Positions 8,403 through 16,280 of a stretch of 64,000 nucleotides of DNA are shown piece by piece. The position numbers and the translations under genes are program-made. This DNA comes from Chthonobacter albigriseus (GTDB taxonomy: Bacteria; Pseudomonadota; Alphaproteobacteria; Rhizobiales; Pleomorphomonadaceae): positions 310,001-374,000 of the forward strand of contig NZ_JACDIT010000003.1 of NCBI RefSeq assembly GCF_013839445.1, in the 5' to 3' direction. The notes beneath the pieces are model-generated. The model worked only from the letters and a program-made list of their open reading frames with translations. It was not told the origin of the DNA and ran no database searches. Within the stretch, counting starts at the first letter, position 1. Every line of letters begins with the position of its first letter.

Positions 8403-8893
8403 AGGAAGACTGTCTTTCCATCGTATCGGCGATCTGCCGCGCGGCGATCTCGGCGAGACTCTGGTGATGTGCGATGATTGCCACGTCTCGAGCCGGGCGT
8501 TCGCGTCCGGCGTCGGGACGACGCCGCTCGAAGATCACGGCGGGATCGGCGGCCAGGAAGGCGATGGCGTCTAGGCTCAGGGCGGCGAACACCGTGCTGG
8601 GGATTTCGATCAGGCCATTGCGGCTGTCTATGAGACTTTACCCGTCAAACACGACCGGCAGGGTGGTCGTCCGGGTCAGCCGTTCGAAGGCAGCGATCAT
8701 AAGGCCTGCTGTCGATCACTGGTCCGGTGCCTAGGGCCCCAGAGGTGTCGGGCGCTTGGGTACGATGTTGCTGCTCAGCCTTGATCAGGCTGCTGGCCGG
8801 TAGGTGGAGTAGCGGTGTGTATACTGCTACTCGGTCGATGAGCGTCGACTTACCAACCCCCGAGAGGCCAAGCAATGCTACCCGGCGCGTCAC
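8400..8893 (-). pseudogene. P-loop kinase/ATPase gene broken by a frameshift and a stop codon
   Basis: Third gene of the XRE-ASCH operon. Its ATG overlaps the stop of the PIN-GNAT gene (ATGA). Frame 1 begins MTRRVALLGLSGVGKSTLID, a clear Walker A, and runs on to KAEQQHRTQAPD and TGPVID (about 8711). The match then resumes one base out of phase from about 8700: LMIAAFERL, TTLPVVFDG, a TAA at 8638-8640, then SLIDSRNGLIEIPSTVFAAL, FLAADPAVIFERRRPDAGRE and HHQSLAEIAARQIADTM. Joined, these give the outline of a small adenylate-kinase-like ATP-binding protein of about 170-190 residues. It carries one frameshift and one in-frame stop and is very likely non-functional. Function of the intact family is not established to my knowledge. 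Confidence 0.75.
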
Positions 8894-10425
8894 ACCGCGA
8901 ACCCTAGATCGACCTGTTTGAGTAGCGACGCCAACTGGTCGGGCTCAAGGTGCGTGATTGACTGCGGCGGGTGTCCGGCGAACACCTTGTCGCGCTTGAG
9001 CGCTGCCAGTCCGACCGGCGGCTCGAAATGCCCGGCGAGGAGGAAGTTGATGACCTTTACCGGCCGCTCGGCGGAGGCGTCCATGCCCGTCAACTGGGCG
9101 TCGGTATAGACCGACCGACCCCCGGCTAGTCGCCGCAAGTCCTCGGTCGAACGCGCCAGAGTCATCTCCTCGAATACGCCGACGGTGGTGATCGCCTGCG
9201 ACGGCGGCAGCACCGCTTTACCCTTATAGAAGAATAGCAGAGCGCCGGGCTGCGCGATCCAAGCCTGGGCCCGGCAGAGGTAGACCTTGCGGATGGTGTT
9301 GCCCGGCCGGTGAAGACCTACGTCGGCCGAGGTCGGGAACAGATTCATCTGTGGCTGTTCGAACAACTCCGGGAACAGCACCCGGTGGAATTCTTCCTTG
9401 ATCGGAATCGCGTACGCCTCGACACCCGCGCCAGCGGCGAACCGCGGGTAGTTCCGCCGAGCGAGGTCAAACAGCGATCCGCCGTCGGCAACCTCCAGCC
9501 GCCCGCGCGGCAGGGCCTTCTCATAAACCCGCTCACCGTTGGGTTTGTCGTAGGTGTGGGCGAAGCCATAGTATTCGAGAAGCCCGATCAGGGTTGTCTG
9601 GCTGGAGTAGGTCGTCAGATAAACGACGTCGTGCTTGTTCGACTGGGCATACCAGAGCACCTGCTTCAGCAGCAGCTCGCCAAGTTTCACCCCGCGGCTC
9701 TCGGGGCGAACCTTAAAGGTACAGACTTTGAGAATCTTGCCGCCCGGGAGGCGGGCGTCGGTGTCACCCGGCCCTTCGTCCTTACGCACAACAAGGCCGG
9801 CGATGCGGCTGTCGTCTAACACCACCCAGCACTTTCGCATCGGCCGGACGCACTTGTCGCGCCACCAAGCGTCGAACGGCGGATAATCGGCGCGCAAGGT
9901 CGCGAAGATCGGGTCGTCGATGGGGATGGTGTGGGCGTCGACCTCCTGCACCGCCGGGAGGTTGACGTTAACCCTTGCATAGGTGCTGCGCAGCAGGGAG
10001 ACGGCGTCGGCGACGTGCAGCACTCGGCTGGCCAAGGCCGCCGAGGCTCGGAGCGCCCGGTCGTGCAGACCCTGGTCCTGAGTGATCAGGAAGTCTACCA
10101 CCCCAATATCCAGGGCGTGCAGCAGGGTGGCGTCGACGATGTCGTTGGGTCTGCGCAACGCGCCATAGCGCGCTTCGAGGGTCGCATTGTCGAGACCGAT
10201 CACTCTGGCAATGACCGGGAACTTCTGAATCTTACTCAGCGAGACGCGGCGGCGGGCGGCGTCCTTGTCGCGTTGGATGTCGTCCACGGACGCCGCGTGG
10301 ACGCAGATGCCGACGCCATACCGCGCTGCTTCCTGTTGAAGTGCGGCGAAGACGGGCACGACCTCAGCGTGATCCTCAAGGCCGATGAAGACATTTGTAT
10401 CAATGAGGTATTTCGGAGCACTCAT
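8890..10425 (-). CDS. PIN domain - GNAT acetyltransferase - PUA/ASCH-like three-domain protein
   Basis: 511 residues. Residues 1-145 look like a PIN ribonuclease: YLIDTNVFIG with Asp9, then RRPNDIVDATLL (Asp95, Asp98) and FLITQDQGL (Asp117), so the acidic site seems intact. Residues about 160-305 look like a GNAT acetyltransferase (KVCTFKVRPESRGVKLGELL and LLEYYGF). Residues about 335-511 look like a PUA/EVE/ASCH-type RNA- or nucleotide-binding fold (IRKVYLCRAQAWI, GALLFFYKGK, TTVGVFEEM). It overlaps the upstream XRE-ASCH gene by 26 bases and is coupled to the kinase remnant. Known: PIN domains are common toxins and ASCH/PUA folds bind RNA. Inferred: an RNA-targeting toxin or defence effector whose target and acetyl acceptor are unknown. 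Confidence 0.75.
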   Translation of the reverse strand: MSAPKYLIDTNVFIGLEDHAEVVPVFAALQQEAARYGVGICVHAASVDDIQRDKDAARRRVSLSKIQKFPVIARVIGLDNATLEARYGALRRPNDIVDATLLHALDIGVVDFLITQDQGLHDRALRASAALASRVLHVADAVSLLRSTYARVNVNLPAVQEVDAHTIPIDDPIFATLRADYPPFDAWWRDKCVRPMRKCWVVLDDSRIAGLVVRKDEGPGDTDARLPGGKILKVCTFKVRPESRGVKLGELLLKQVLWYAQSNKHDVVYLTTYSSQTTLIGLLEYYGFAHTYDKPNGERVYEKALPRGRLEVADGGSLFDLARRNYPRFAAGAGVEAYAIPIKEEFHRVLFPELFEQPQMNLFPTSADVGLHRPGNTIRKVYLCRAQAWIAQPGALLFFYKGKAVLPPSQAITTVGVFEEMTLARSTEDLRRLAGGRSVYTDAQLTGMDASAERPVKVINFLLAGHFEPPVGLAALKRDKVFAGHPPQSITHLEPDQLASLLKQVDLGFAV

Positions 10426-11191
10426 AATGCAGCGCTTCCCGCATCTTGGGCGTCACATAGAGGTAGGACTGCGGAGGCTCAAAACTAAATCGCTCGCGCA
10501 ACTCGCTCAGGTCGAGCGGGCGGCGCAGACGGCGGGCATGCTTGAGTTCAATGGCGACGCCGCTGTCAACGCCCTCGAAATAACGATCAAAGTCCTCGCG
10601 CGCGATGCAGGCGCGATCAGAGAAGCTGTCCCAGATGTCGCGCGGCGTGCGGCAGTGCACCTCGCCGATCTCGGCCAAACCGAGCAGGGCGCGGATTGGG
10701 CTGGTGGCGTAGATGAAAGCCCTGGATCCAAATGGCGCGGTCGCAGGAAATCGGCGGCGCAGCTCGATGGTCTTACGGCCCTCGATGATAGCATCGCAAT
10801 ATTCAGGCTTAATGCTAAACACAATGTCCCGGCGCGGTGGATACGTGGCCTCGCCGATGATTGGCAGAAGAAGCTGGTTGTCGTCGACAGGATCGAATTG
10901 GAAGGCCGCCTCGCGCATGCTGGTCACCAGTGCAGCCGAGTCGCTGAACTGGGCGTCAATCCGCAAGGTGGCACCGAGGGCGGCGAGATAATCGCGCAGA
11001 GTCGAGACTAGAATGTCCTTGCGGCCCTCGACGCGGGACAGGGCGCCCTGGCCGATGTTAAGCCGGGCGGCGAGGTCGGCCTGCGTTATTCCCGCCAACT
11101 TGCGGATCTCGCGCAGGCGGGCGCCGATATGCTCGTCGCCTTGCGACGGCGCATCCAGACGTGCTTCGAATACCTTGCCTTCGAGTTTCAT
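10400..11191 (-). CDS. XRE-type helix-turn-helix protein fused to an ASCH domain
   Basis: 263 residues. Residues about 20-75 are a Cro/C1 helix-turn-helix (LREIRKLAGITQADLAARL, then GQGALSRVEGRKD). Residues about 122-250 fit an ASCH domain: DIVFSIKPEYCDAIIEGRKT, with LRRRFPA, AFIYATSP and IGEV as the usual strands. ASCH is a PUA-related fold proposed to bind RNA. As first gene of the operon with a DNA-binding head it probably represses its own promoter and serves as antitoxin-like partner to the PIN-GNAT protein. The base composition looks somewhat less GC-rich than the flanking core genes, which suggests acquisition by transfer. Confidence 0.8.
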   Translation of the reverse strand: MKLEGKVFEARLDAPSQGDEHIGARLREIRKLAGITQADLAARLNIGQGALSRVEGRKDILVSTLRDYLAALGATLRIDAQFSDSAALVTSMREAAFQFDPVDDNQLLLPIIGEATYPPRRDIVFSIKPEYCDAIIEGRKTIELRRRFPATAPFGSRAFIYATSPIRALLGLAEIGEVHCRTPRDIWDSFSDRACIAREDFDRYFEGVDSGVAIELKHARRLRRPLDLSELRERFSFEPPQSYLYVTPKMREALHYECSEIPH

Positions 11192-11215
11192 CGCGAGCTC
11201 ATCCCTCGAGAATCA

Positions 11216-11244
11216 ACATTACGCGGAAGGCATATCGCTGCCAA
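11216..11244 (-). promoter_or_regulatory. Sigma-70-type promoter of the XRE-ASCH operon
   Basis: On the minus strand TTGGCA (11244-11239), a 17-base spacer and TAATGT (11221-11216) form a good promoter. Transcription would start near 11209, less than 20 bases before the ATG at 11191, so the leader is very short. This fits a tightly self-controlled operon. Confidence 0.55.
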
Positions 11245-11249
11245 CCTTA

Positions 11250-11266
11250 ACCGAACGAGGGTCGGT
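11250..11266. promoter_or_regulatory. Inverted repeat ACCGA-N7-TCGGT upstream of the XRE-ASCH promoter
   Basis: A 5+5 base inverted repeat six bases upstream of the -35 box. Spacing and size would suit an XRE dimer. The arms are short and could be chance. Confidence 0.3.
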
Positions 11267-11578
11267 AGGACGGCGATGGGCCCCCGCGCGGACGGCACTG
11301 GAGGTCGCCTGGGCAGCGGCATCGGCAACCATTCTTTCGCCCCTGCCGGGCGTCAAATCTCCCTTTGCTCTGATAGGCTCAAAGCGCCGTCAACTTTGAT
11401 CCCAAAACGTCGCACGGTGCTTTTGGGCGCGCCAGCGCCCGTCTCAGAATCTTCAGGCACTAGCGCAGTTCTATTCACTCCGACCAGACGGATTGAGCCG
11501 GCAAGTTGCCCAATACCGGACCTGCCGAAGTTCCGCTACGGGTCAGGAGCAGCCTTTCTGAACCTCATCGTTCGTTCG

Positions 11579-11606
11579 CCCCCATCCCCCCACCCCCCCT
11601 CCCCCC
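11579..11606. repeat. Four long C-runs (G-quadruplex motif on the minus strand)
   Basis: Runs of 5, 6, 7 and 6 cytosines are separated by AT, A and T. The minus strand is thus four G-tracts with one- or two-base loops, close to an ideal parallel G-quadruplex. A C-rich pyrimidine tract continues to about 11660. Confidence 0.75.
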
Positions 11607-11910
11607 ACTTATCCCCGCCCCTCCAACCTCCCCCATACTCCTCCCGTCCCCTGCCGCGGGGCGCGTGCCGAGGATCCAGCACCGAAGCGCGGGCGGGGGA
11701 GCGGGCCCGCGGCCGGTCTCCTGGAATCGGCCCCGGGACGGAGCACTCGTGGGCACGCCCGGCACTACGACCGGGACGGTGAACTGAGCCGGTAGGAACG
11801 GCCTTTTTCCGCGCGGCGGCGACGTCGTTCGGGGGGTGGTCGGTCCGAGGACCACGTCGAAGAAGCGACGCGGGCTGGTAACCCGTGGCGCGTCCTCCGT
11901 GAGACCCGTA

Positions 11911-11969
11911 CGCGGGCGCGGCCTGGCCGCATCCCACTCCACTCCCAGCGCGGCCTGGCCGCGCCCGCG
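11911..11969. repeat. REP-like paired palindromes
   Basis: The 15-mer GCGCGGCCTGGCCGC occurs at 11916-11930 and again at 11948-11962; its core GCGGCC-T-GGCCGC is itself a palindrome. In addition CGCGGGCGCGGCC (11911-11923) pairs perfectly with GGCCGCGCCCGCG (11957-11969). This is the form of a repetitive extragenic palindrome unit. I see only one copy in this window. Confidence 0.6.
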
Positions 11970-12200
11970 ACGCCCCATTTCAGGGGCGCTGTTCAAGACC
12001 CCGCCTCCGGGCGGTGCGACGTGCCTCCCAGACCACGGCGTTTCCCCGCGCGTGACCGCATCCGCCTGTCCGCCTCCGCCGGCGCCACCCGCCGATCTCG
12101 CGAACGTGATGGCCGATCCTCGCAAAACACTTCGCATTTTAACAATGCACAAAGGGCACGATCCCAGGATGATCCCGTCCAGCCAAGGGAGGTCCCGGAC

Positions 12201-12356
12201 ATGTCTGTTGGAAGCTGCACGAGTTGCGGGTCGCACAGCGCGGTGAAGTCTGCGCCGGCCCCCAGGAACACGGCCCCCGCCCCTGCCCCGTCCTCCGCGC
12301 CGGTCTCCGCCGCGGCCCCGGCCGGCACTGGCAAGGCGCTCGACATCAAGCTCTGA
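12201..12356 (+). CDS. Small Cys-containing, Ala/Pro-rich hypothetical protein
   Basis: 51 residues, starting MSVGSCTSCGSH and ending GKALDIKL, with a Pro/Ala spacer of about 30 residues between. ATG 12201 has a near-perfect AAGGGAGG ribosome site at 12185-12192 with 8-base spacing. A strong hairpin follows the stop. Two Cys as CxxC plus His could bind a metal or act in redox, but no family is recognised. The ribosome site and the hairpin are the main reasons to call it a gene. Confidence 0.5.
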   Translation: MSVGSCTSCGSHSAVKSAPAPRNTAPAPAPSSAPVSAAAPAGTGKALDIKL

Positions 12357-12363
12357 GGAGAGC

Positions 12364-12391
12364 GGCGCCGCGTTCGCCCGATCGCGGCGCC
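12364..12391 (+). terminator. 9-bp hairpin after the small Cys-protein gene
   Basis: GGCGCCGCG and CGCGGCGCC enclose a 10-base loop, starting 8 bases after the stop codon at 12356. No U-run follows, so it may stabilise the mRNA or act as a weak terminator. Confidence 0.4.
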
Positions 12392-12512
12392 TCCCCTAGC
12401 CCCACTGCCCACGGCCCCCTTCACTGCCGACTGCCCGATTGCCTCATCCCCCTTGCCCCGCGCCGTCCCCCTTGCCACTCTCCGATCAGCCCCTTCCGAC
12501 CGGAGCCTTTTG

Positions 12513-13145
12513 ATGACCGTCACGCCTGCCGCTTCCGATGCCCTGATCGTCGTCGACGTCCAGAACGACTTCTGCCCCGGCGGCTCGCTCGCGGTAGCCG
12601 ACGGAGACGCCGTCGTGCCGGTGATCAACGCCCTGGCCCGGCGGTTCGCCAACGTCGTCCTGACGCAGGACTGGCACCCGGCCGGCCACGCCTCCTTCGC
12701 CTCCGCCCACCCCGGCAAGGCGCCCTTCGAAACGACGGAGATGCCCTACGGCCTCCAGGTGCTCTGGCCCGACCACTGCGTCCAGGGCACGCCGGGCGCC
12801 GCGCTCCACCCGGCCCTCGACGTTCCCCATGCCCAGCTGATCATCCGCAAGGGCTACCACCCCGCCGTCGACAGCTACTCCGCCTTCCGCGAGGCGGACC
12901 GCACCACCCACACCGGGCTGGCCGGCTACCTGAAGGAGCGCGGCATCCGCCGCGTCTTCGTCGTCGGCCTCGCCACCGACTACTGCGTCGGCTGGACGGC
13001 GCTCGATGCCCGGTCCGCCGGCCTGGAGGCGACCGTCCTCGAAGATGCCTGCCGCGCCATCGACCTCGGCGGCTCGCTGGAAAAGGCCTGGGCGGCGATG
13101 GCCGCCGCGGGCGTCGTCCGCGGCCGGAGCGCCGACATCGGATAG
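12513..13145 (+). CDS. pncA: Nicotinamidase / pyrazinamidase (isochorismatase-like hydrolase)
   Basis: 210 residues. Converts nicotinamide to nicotinate for NAD recycling. The catalytic triad is present: Asp15 in LIVVDVQNDFCPGGSL, Lys in IIRKGYHPAVDSYSAF and Cys in VGLATDYCVGWTALDA. The metal-site segment DWHPAGHASF is also there. ATG 12513 begins just before the conserved N-terminal strand. A weak ribosome site (CGGAG) lies 11 bases upstream. Family length is 200-215. Confidence 0.9.
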   Translation: MTVTPAASDALIVVDVQNDFCPGGSLAVADGDAVVPVINALARRFANVVLTQDWHPAGHASFASAHPGKAPFETTEMPYGLQVLWPDHCVQGTPGAALHPALDVPHAQLIIRKGYHPAVDSYSAFREADRTTHTGLAGYLKERGIRRVFVVGLATDYCVGWTALDARSAGLEATVLEDACRAIDLGGSLEKAWAAMAAAGVVRGRSADIG

Positions 13146-13214
13146 CGCCGCTTTCCGGGTGGAAGCCGATCCGGAATCGTCTAGGGTTGCCGGCCAATCG
13201 ATCCGGATAACCCT

Positions 13215-13916
13215 ATGCGTTCCCCCGTAGTTTCCGACATCCGCGACGGCGTGGTCGACGTGTTCCCGCCCGTCTTCGCCATGATACCCTTCGCGCTCAT
13301 CATGGGCAGCCAGGCCGCCGCCAAGGGCTTGAGCCCCGCCGAAGTCCTGGCGATGTCCACCATCGTGTTCGCCGGCGCCTCGCAGTTCCTGGCGGTAAGC
13401 CTCTGGTCGAGCCCGGCCCCCGCCCTGACGCTGGCGCTCGCCGCCTTTCTCATCAACCTGCGGCATGTCCTGATGGGCGCTTCGATCGCCCACAAGATCG
13501 AGCACTTCGGAGCCTGGCGCTATCCGGCGGTCCACTTCATGACCGACGAGGTCTGGGCCGTCGCCGAACGGCGGGCGCTCCGCCGGCCGATCACGCCGGC
13601 CTACTGGTTCGGCGCCGGCATTTTCCTGTTCTCCGCCTGGCAACTGTTCACCGTGCTCGGCGCCGTCGTAGGATCGTTCGTGAAGGAGCCGGAGCGCTAC
13701 GGCCTGGATTTCGCCTTCCCGGCCATCTTCATCGCCCTCGCGCTCGGTTTCTGGCAGGGCTGGCGCACCGCCCCGGTGATCGCCGCCTCCGCGCTCGTCG
13801 CCGTCGTCGTGCACCTCCTGGTGCCGGGCGCCTGGTACGTGCTCGCGGGCGCGCTGGCCGGCTGCGCCGTCGCCATCGTCACGGCCAAGCCCACCGAAGA
13901 GGCAGCCGCCGCATGA
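13215..13916 (+). CDS. azlC: AzlC family branched-chain amino acid exporter, large subunit
   Basis: 233-residue membrane protein with the AzlC pattern: FPPVFAMIPFALIMG, VFAGASQFLAVSLW and FLINLRHVLMGASI. Five or more membrane segments are predicted. With AzlD it forms an exporter; members have been linked to efflux of branched-chain amino acid analogues. Its stop overlaps the azlD start (ATGA). Confidence 0.87.
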   Translation: MRSPVVSDIRDGVVDVFPPVFAMIPFALIMGSQAAAKGLSPAEVLAMSTIVFAGASQFLAVSLWSSPAPALTLALAAFLINLRHVLMGASIAHKIEHFGAWRYPAVHFMTDEVWAVAERRALRRPITPAYWFGAGIFLFSAWQLFTVLGAVVGSFVKEPERYGLDFAFPAIFIALALGFWQGWRTAPVIAASALVAVVVHLLVPGAWYVLAGALAGCAVAIVTAKPTEEAAAA

Positions 13917-14212
13917 GCATCGACCCGATCAATCTCCTGGCAATCGTCGCCATGGGCGTCGCGACCTATCTCACCAGGATCTCCGGCCTGTTCCTGGCCG
14001 ACCGCCTGCCCCGCACCGGCCGCATCCGCGTCGCGCTCGACGCCCTGCCTCCGGCCGTCCTCACCGCGGTGGTTGCCCCCGCCGTGCTCGCCGGACCAGC
14101 CGAGGCGATCGCCGGCCTGATCACTGTCCTCGCCGCCTTCCGCCTGCCGCTGATCGCGGTCGTCGCCATCGGCGTCGGCTCGGTCGCTGCGCTGCGGGCC
14201 GTGATGGGCTGA
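13913..14212 (+). CDS. azlD: AzlD domain protein, small subunit of the AzlCD exporter
   Basis: 99 residues with three to four membrane helices. The typical start 'ATYLTRISGLFLADRLP' and 'ALDALPPAVLTAVVAPAVL' are present. Coupled to azlC by an ATGA overlap. Confidence 0.85.
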   Translation: MSIDPINLLAIVAMGVATYLTRISGLFLADRLPRTGRIRVALDALPPAVLTAVVAPAVLAGPAEAIAGLITVLAAFRLPLIAVVAIGVGSVAALRAVMG

Positions 14213-14292
14213 TCAGCGCGCCCGCAGGGTCGCGACCGGGTAGTCGAAGAACTTGCGGTCCACCCGTGGCCCAACCGCCCGGCGGTGACATG

Positions 14293-14320
14293 AAAAACCC
14301 GCGGGATTGCTCCCGCGGGT
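14293..14320 (-). terminator. Rho-independent terminator of the dcw cluster (after ftsZ)
   Basis: On the minus strand ACCCGCGGGA-GCAA-TCCCGCGGGT forms a 10-bp stem followed by a run of T (A-run at 14293-14297 on the plus strand). It lies 25 bases after the ftsZ stop and closes the 19-kb leftward cluster. Confidence 0.85.
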
Positions 14321-14344
14321 CAGTAATCCTTTAGGCTGCTTTTG

Positions 14345-16171
14345 TCAGTTCTGGCGGCGCAGGAAGGCCGGGATCTCCAGCTGGTCGTCCTCGCTCAGGC
14401 GCTGCGGCTGCGGCCGGCCCTGCGGGTCGAGCTGCCCCGCGGCGCCGCGGGCCTGCGGCTGCGGCTGGACCGGACGCTTGGCATACTCGCCGGCGGCGGG
14501 AGCGGCCTGCGGCGGGCGCGGCGCCTGCGGGGCGGGCTGCGCCATCCGCGGAGCCTGCGGCTGCGGCTGGGTCCGGGCCGGAGCCGCCGGCTGGGCCGGG
14601 CGTACGCCGGAATCCAGGTGCTCGTCCTCGCGACGGCCGAGCCCGACGTTGGCGAGGCGGCGAAGCAGGCTCATCGGCCGGCGCTCCTCCTCGTGCTCCT
14701 CGTGCATCGGCGGCTGGGCAACGCCCCGCACCTCGCGCTGCACCATCGGCGGGAAGTCCTCGATCGGCGGGATCCGCGAGCGCTGCGCCATCATCGGACG
14801 CTCGGCGGCGGGCGGCACGTAGGGTGCCGGTGCCGGCTCGACCATCTCCACCGGGGCAGCACGCTGCTCCGGCTCGGCTGCGGCCTCCGGTTCGGAGTAG
14901 GCGGCCGGCTGGTAGGGCGAGATCGTGACGGCAGGGTCCTGCGTCGTCGGAACCGACTGCTGCAGTTCGATCGGTGGCAGCGCGAGCGCTTCCTCGATCG
15001 CTGCCACCTCGTCATGGACGACGTGCTGGACCGGCGCGGGAGCCGGGGCCGGCGCCGGAGCAGCGGCGGCCGGGCGCGGCGCGTAGGGGTTGCGCACTTC
15101 GCCGGCGGCAACGGCGGCCGACGTCGTCACCGACTGCGGGCGCGAGGCGACGCGGTTGTTGATGTTGGCGATATGCGCCTCGTTGCTCGCCGCGATGGCG
15201 GCGGCGTCCTGGTCGATGCCCGTCGCCACCACCGACACGCGGATCACGCCTTCCAGCGTGTCGTCGAAGGTCGCGCCGAGGATGATGTTGGCTTCCGGAT
15301 CCACTTCCTCGCGGATGCGGGTCGCCGCCTCGTCCACCTCGAACAGGGTCAGGTCCTTGCCGCCCGAGATCGAGATCAGCAGGCCCTTGGCGCCCTTCAT
15401 CGAGACTTCGTCGAGCAGCGGGTTGGCGATCGCGGCCTCGGCGGCCTTCAGCGCGCGCTTCTCGCCGCTGTCCTCGCCGGTGCCCATCATCGCCTTGCCC
15501 ATGCCGCGCATGATCGAGCGGACGTCGGCGAAGTCGAGGTTGATCAGGCCTTCCTTCACCATCAGGTCGGTGATGCAGGCGACGCCGGAATAGAGCACCT
15601 GGTCGGCCATCGCGAAGGCGTCGGCGAAGGTGGTGCGCTCGTTGGCGATCCGGAACAGGTTCTGGTTCGGGATGACGATCAGCGTGTCGACGCTGTTCTG
15701 CAGGTCGGTGATGCCGGAGTCCGCGATCTTCATGCGGCGCATGCCCTCGAACTGGAAGGGCTTGGTGACGACGCCGACCGTGAGGATGCCATGCTCGCGG
15801 GCCGCCCGTGCGATGACGGGGGCAGCGCCGGTGCCGGTGCCGCCGCCCATGCCGGCGGTGATGAACACCATGTGCGATCCGGCGAGATGGTCGTTGATCT
15901 CGTCGATCACCTCCTCCGCCGCCGCCCGGCCGACTTCCGGCTGCGAGCCGGCGCCGAGGCCTTCCGTGACCGCCACGCCCATCTGGACGATGCGCTCGGC
16001 GCGGGACGAGGTCAGCGCCTGGGCGTCTGTGTTCGCCACGACGAACTCGACCCCCTGCAGCCCGGCCTGGATCATGTTGTTGACGGCGTTGCCGCCGGCG
16101 CCTCCGACACCGAACACGGTGATGCGAGGCTTGAGTTCCGTCAGATCGGGCATCTTGAGGTTAATCGTCAT
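14345..16171 (-). CDS. ftsZ: Cell division protein FtsZ
   Basis: Tubulin-like GTPase that forms the division ring, 608 residues. The GTP-binding loop GGGTGTG lies at residues 109-115 and the polymerising core covers about residues 10-325. A Pro/Gln/Ala-rich linker of about 270 residues follows, then the conserved tail [11 protein letters not shown] that binds FtsA and other partners. Such a long linker is typical of Rhizobiales FtsZ and much longer than in E. coli. ATG 16171 is preceded by GAGGA; an upstream in-frame ATG adds residues outside the family. Last gene of the dcw cluster, 109 bases after ftsA. Confidence 0.97.
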   Translation of the reverse strand: MTINLKMPDLTELKPRITVFGVGGAGGNAVNNMIQAGLQGVEFVVANTDAQALTSSRAERIVQMGVAVTEGLGAGSQPEVGRAAAEEVIDEINDHLAGSHMVFITAGMGGGTGTGAAPVIARAAREHGILTVGVVTKPFQFEGMRRMKIADSGITDLQNSVDTLIVIPNQNLFRIANERTTFADAFAMADQVLYSGVACITDLMVKEGLINLDFADVRSIMRGMGKAMMGTGEDSGEKRALKAAEAAIANPLLDEVSMKGAKGLLISISGGKDLTLFEVDEAATRIREEVDPEANIILGATFDDTLEGVIRVSVVATGIDQDAAAIAASNEAHIANINNRVASRPQSVTTSAAVAAGEVRNPYAPRPAAAAPAPAPAPAPVQHVVHDEVAAIEEALALPPIELQQSVPTTQDPAVTISPYQPAAYSEPEAAAEPEQRAAPVEMVEPAPAPYVPPAAERPMMAQRSRIPPIEDFPPMVQREVRGVAQPPMHEEHEEERRPMSLLRRLANVGLGRREDEHLDSGVRPAQPAAPARTQPQPQAPRMAQPAPQAPRPPQAAPAAGEYAKRPVQPQPQARGAAGQLDPQGRPQPQRLSEDDQLEIPAFLRRQN

Positions 16172-16280
16172 GGCATCCTCGTCATCCAGGTCCGGTTTAC
16201 CGGCATTCTCTAAGGTCACTTCAGCGGGAAACCCGCCCTACACACATCGGGCAAGCGACTGCACCGGGCTTCTGCCCGCT

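Larger units (their letters stand above)
11267..12200. other. About 0.9 kb non-coding stretch at the edge of the accessory block
   Basis: No convincing protein is found on either strand; the open frames here are low-complexity Pro/Arg/Gly strings. It holds a small GGGCGC-GCCA-GCGCCC hairpin (11425-11440), the C-run tract at 11579-11606, the GCGGCC-T-GGCCGC palindromes at 11911-11969 and, near 12125-12155, a locally A/T-rich patch that may hold the promoter of the small gene at 12201. No tRNA and no clear attachment site was found. Confidence 0.55.

Noticed and set aside
6853-8592. 579-codon minus-strand frame across the phospholipase-D gene
   Set aside because: Only its first part (8592 to about 8400) matches the kinase family, as a continuation of the broken gene. 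The rest is antisense shadow of the phospholipase-D gene.
11425-11440. GGGCGC-GCCA-GCGCCC hairpin as a terminator
   Set aside because: No T-run on the correct side in either direction and no gene ending nearby.
14214-14265. Minus-strand frame ending VDRKFFDYPVATLRAR before a stop, as the tail of an old gene after ftsZ
   Set aside because: Too short to assign and no upstream continuation; the terminator lies between it and ftsZ.
14342-16213. 623-codon open frame on the plus strand opposite ftsZ
   Set aside because: Shadow of the high-GC ftsZ gene: His/Arg/Gly-rich, no ribosome site, no family pattern.
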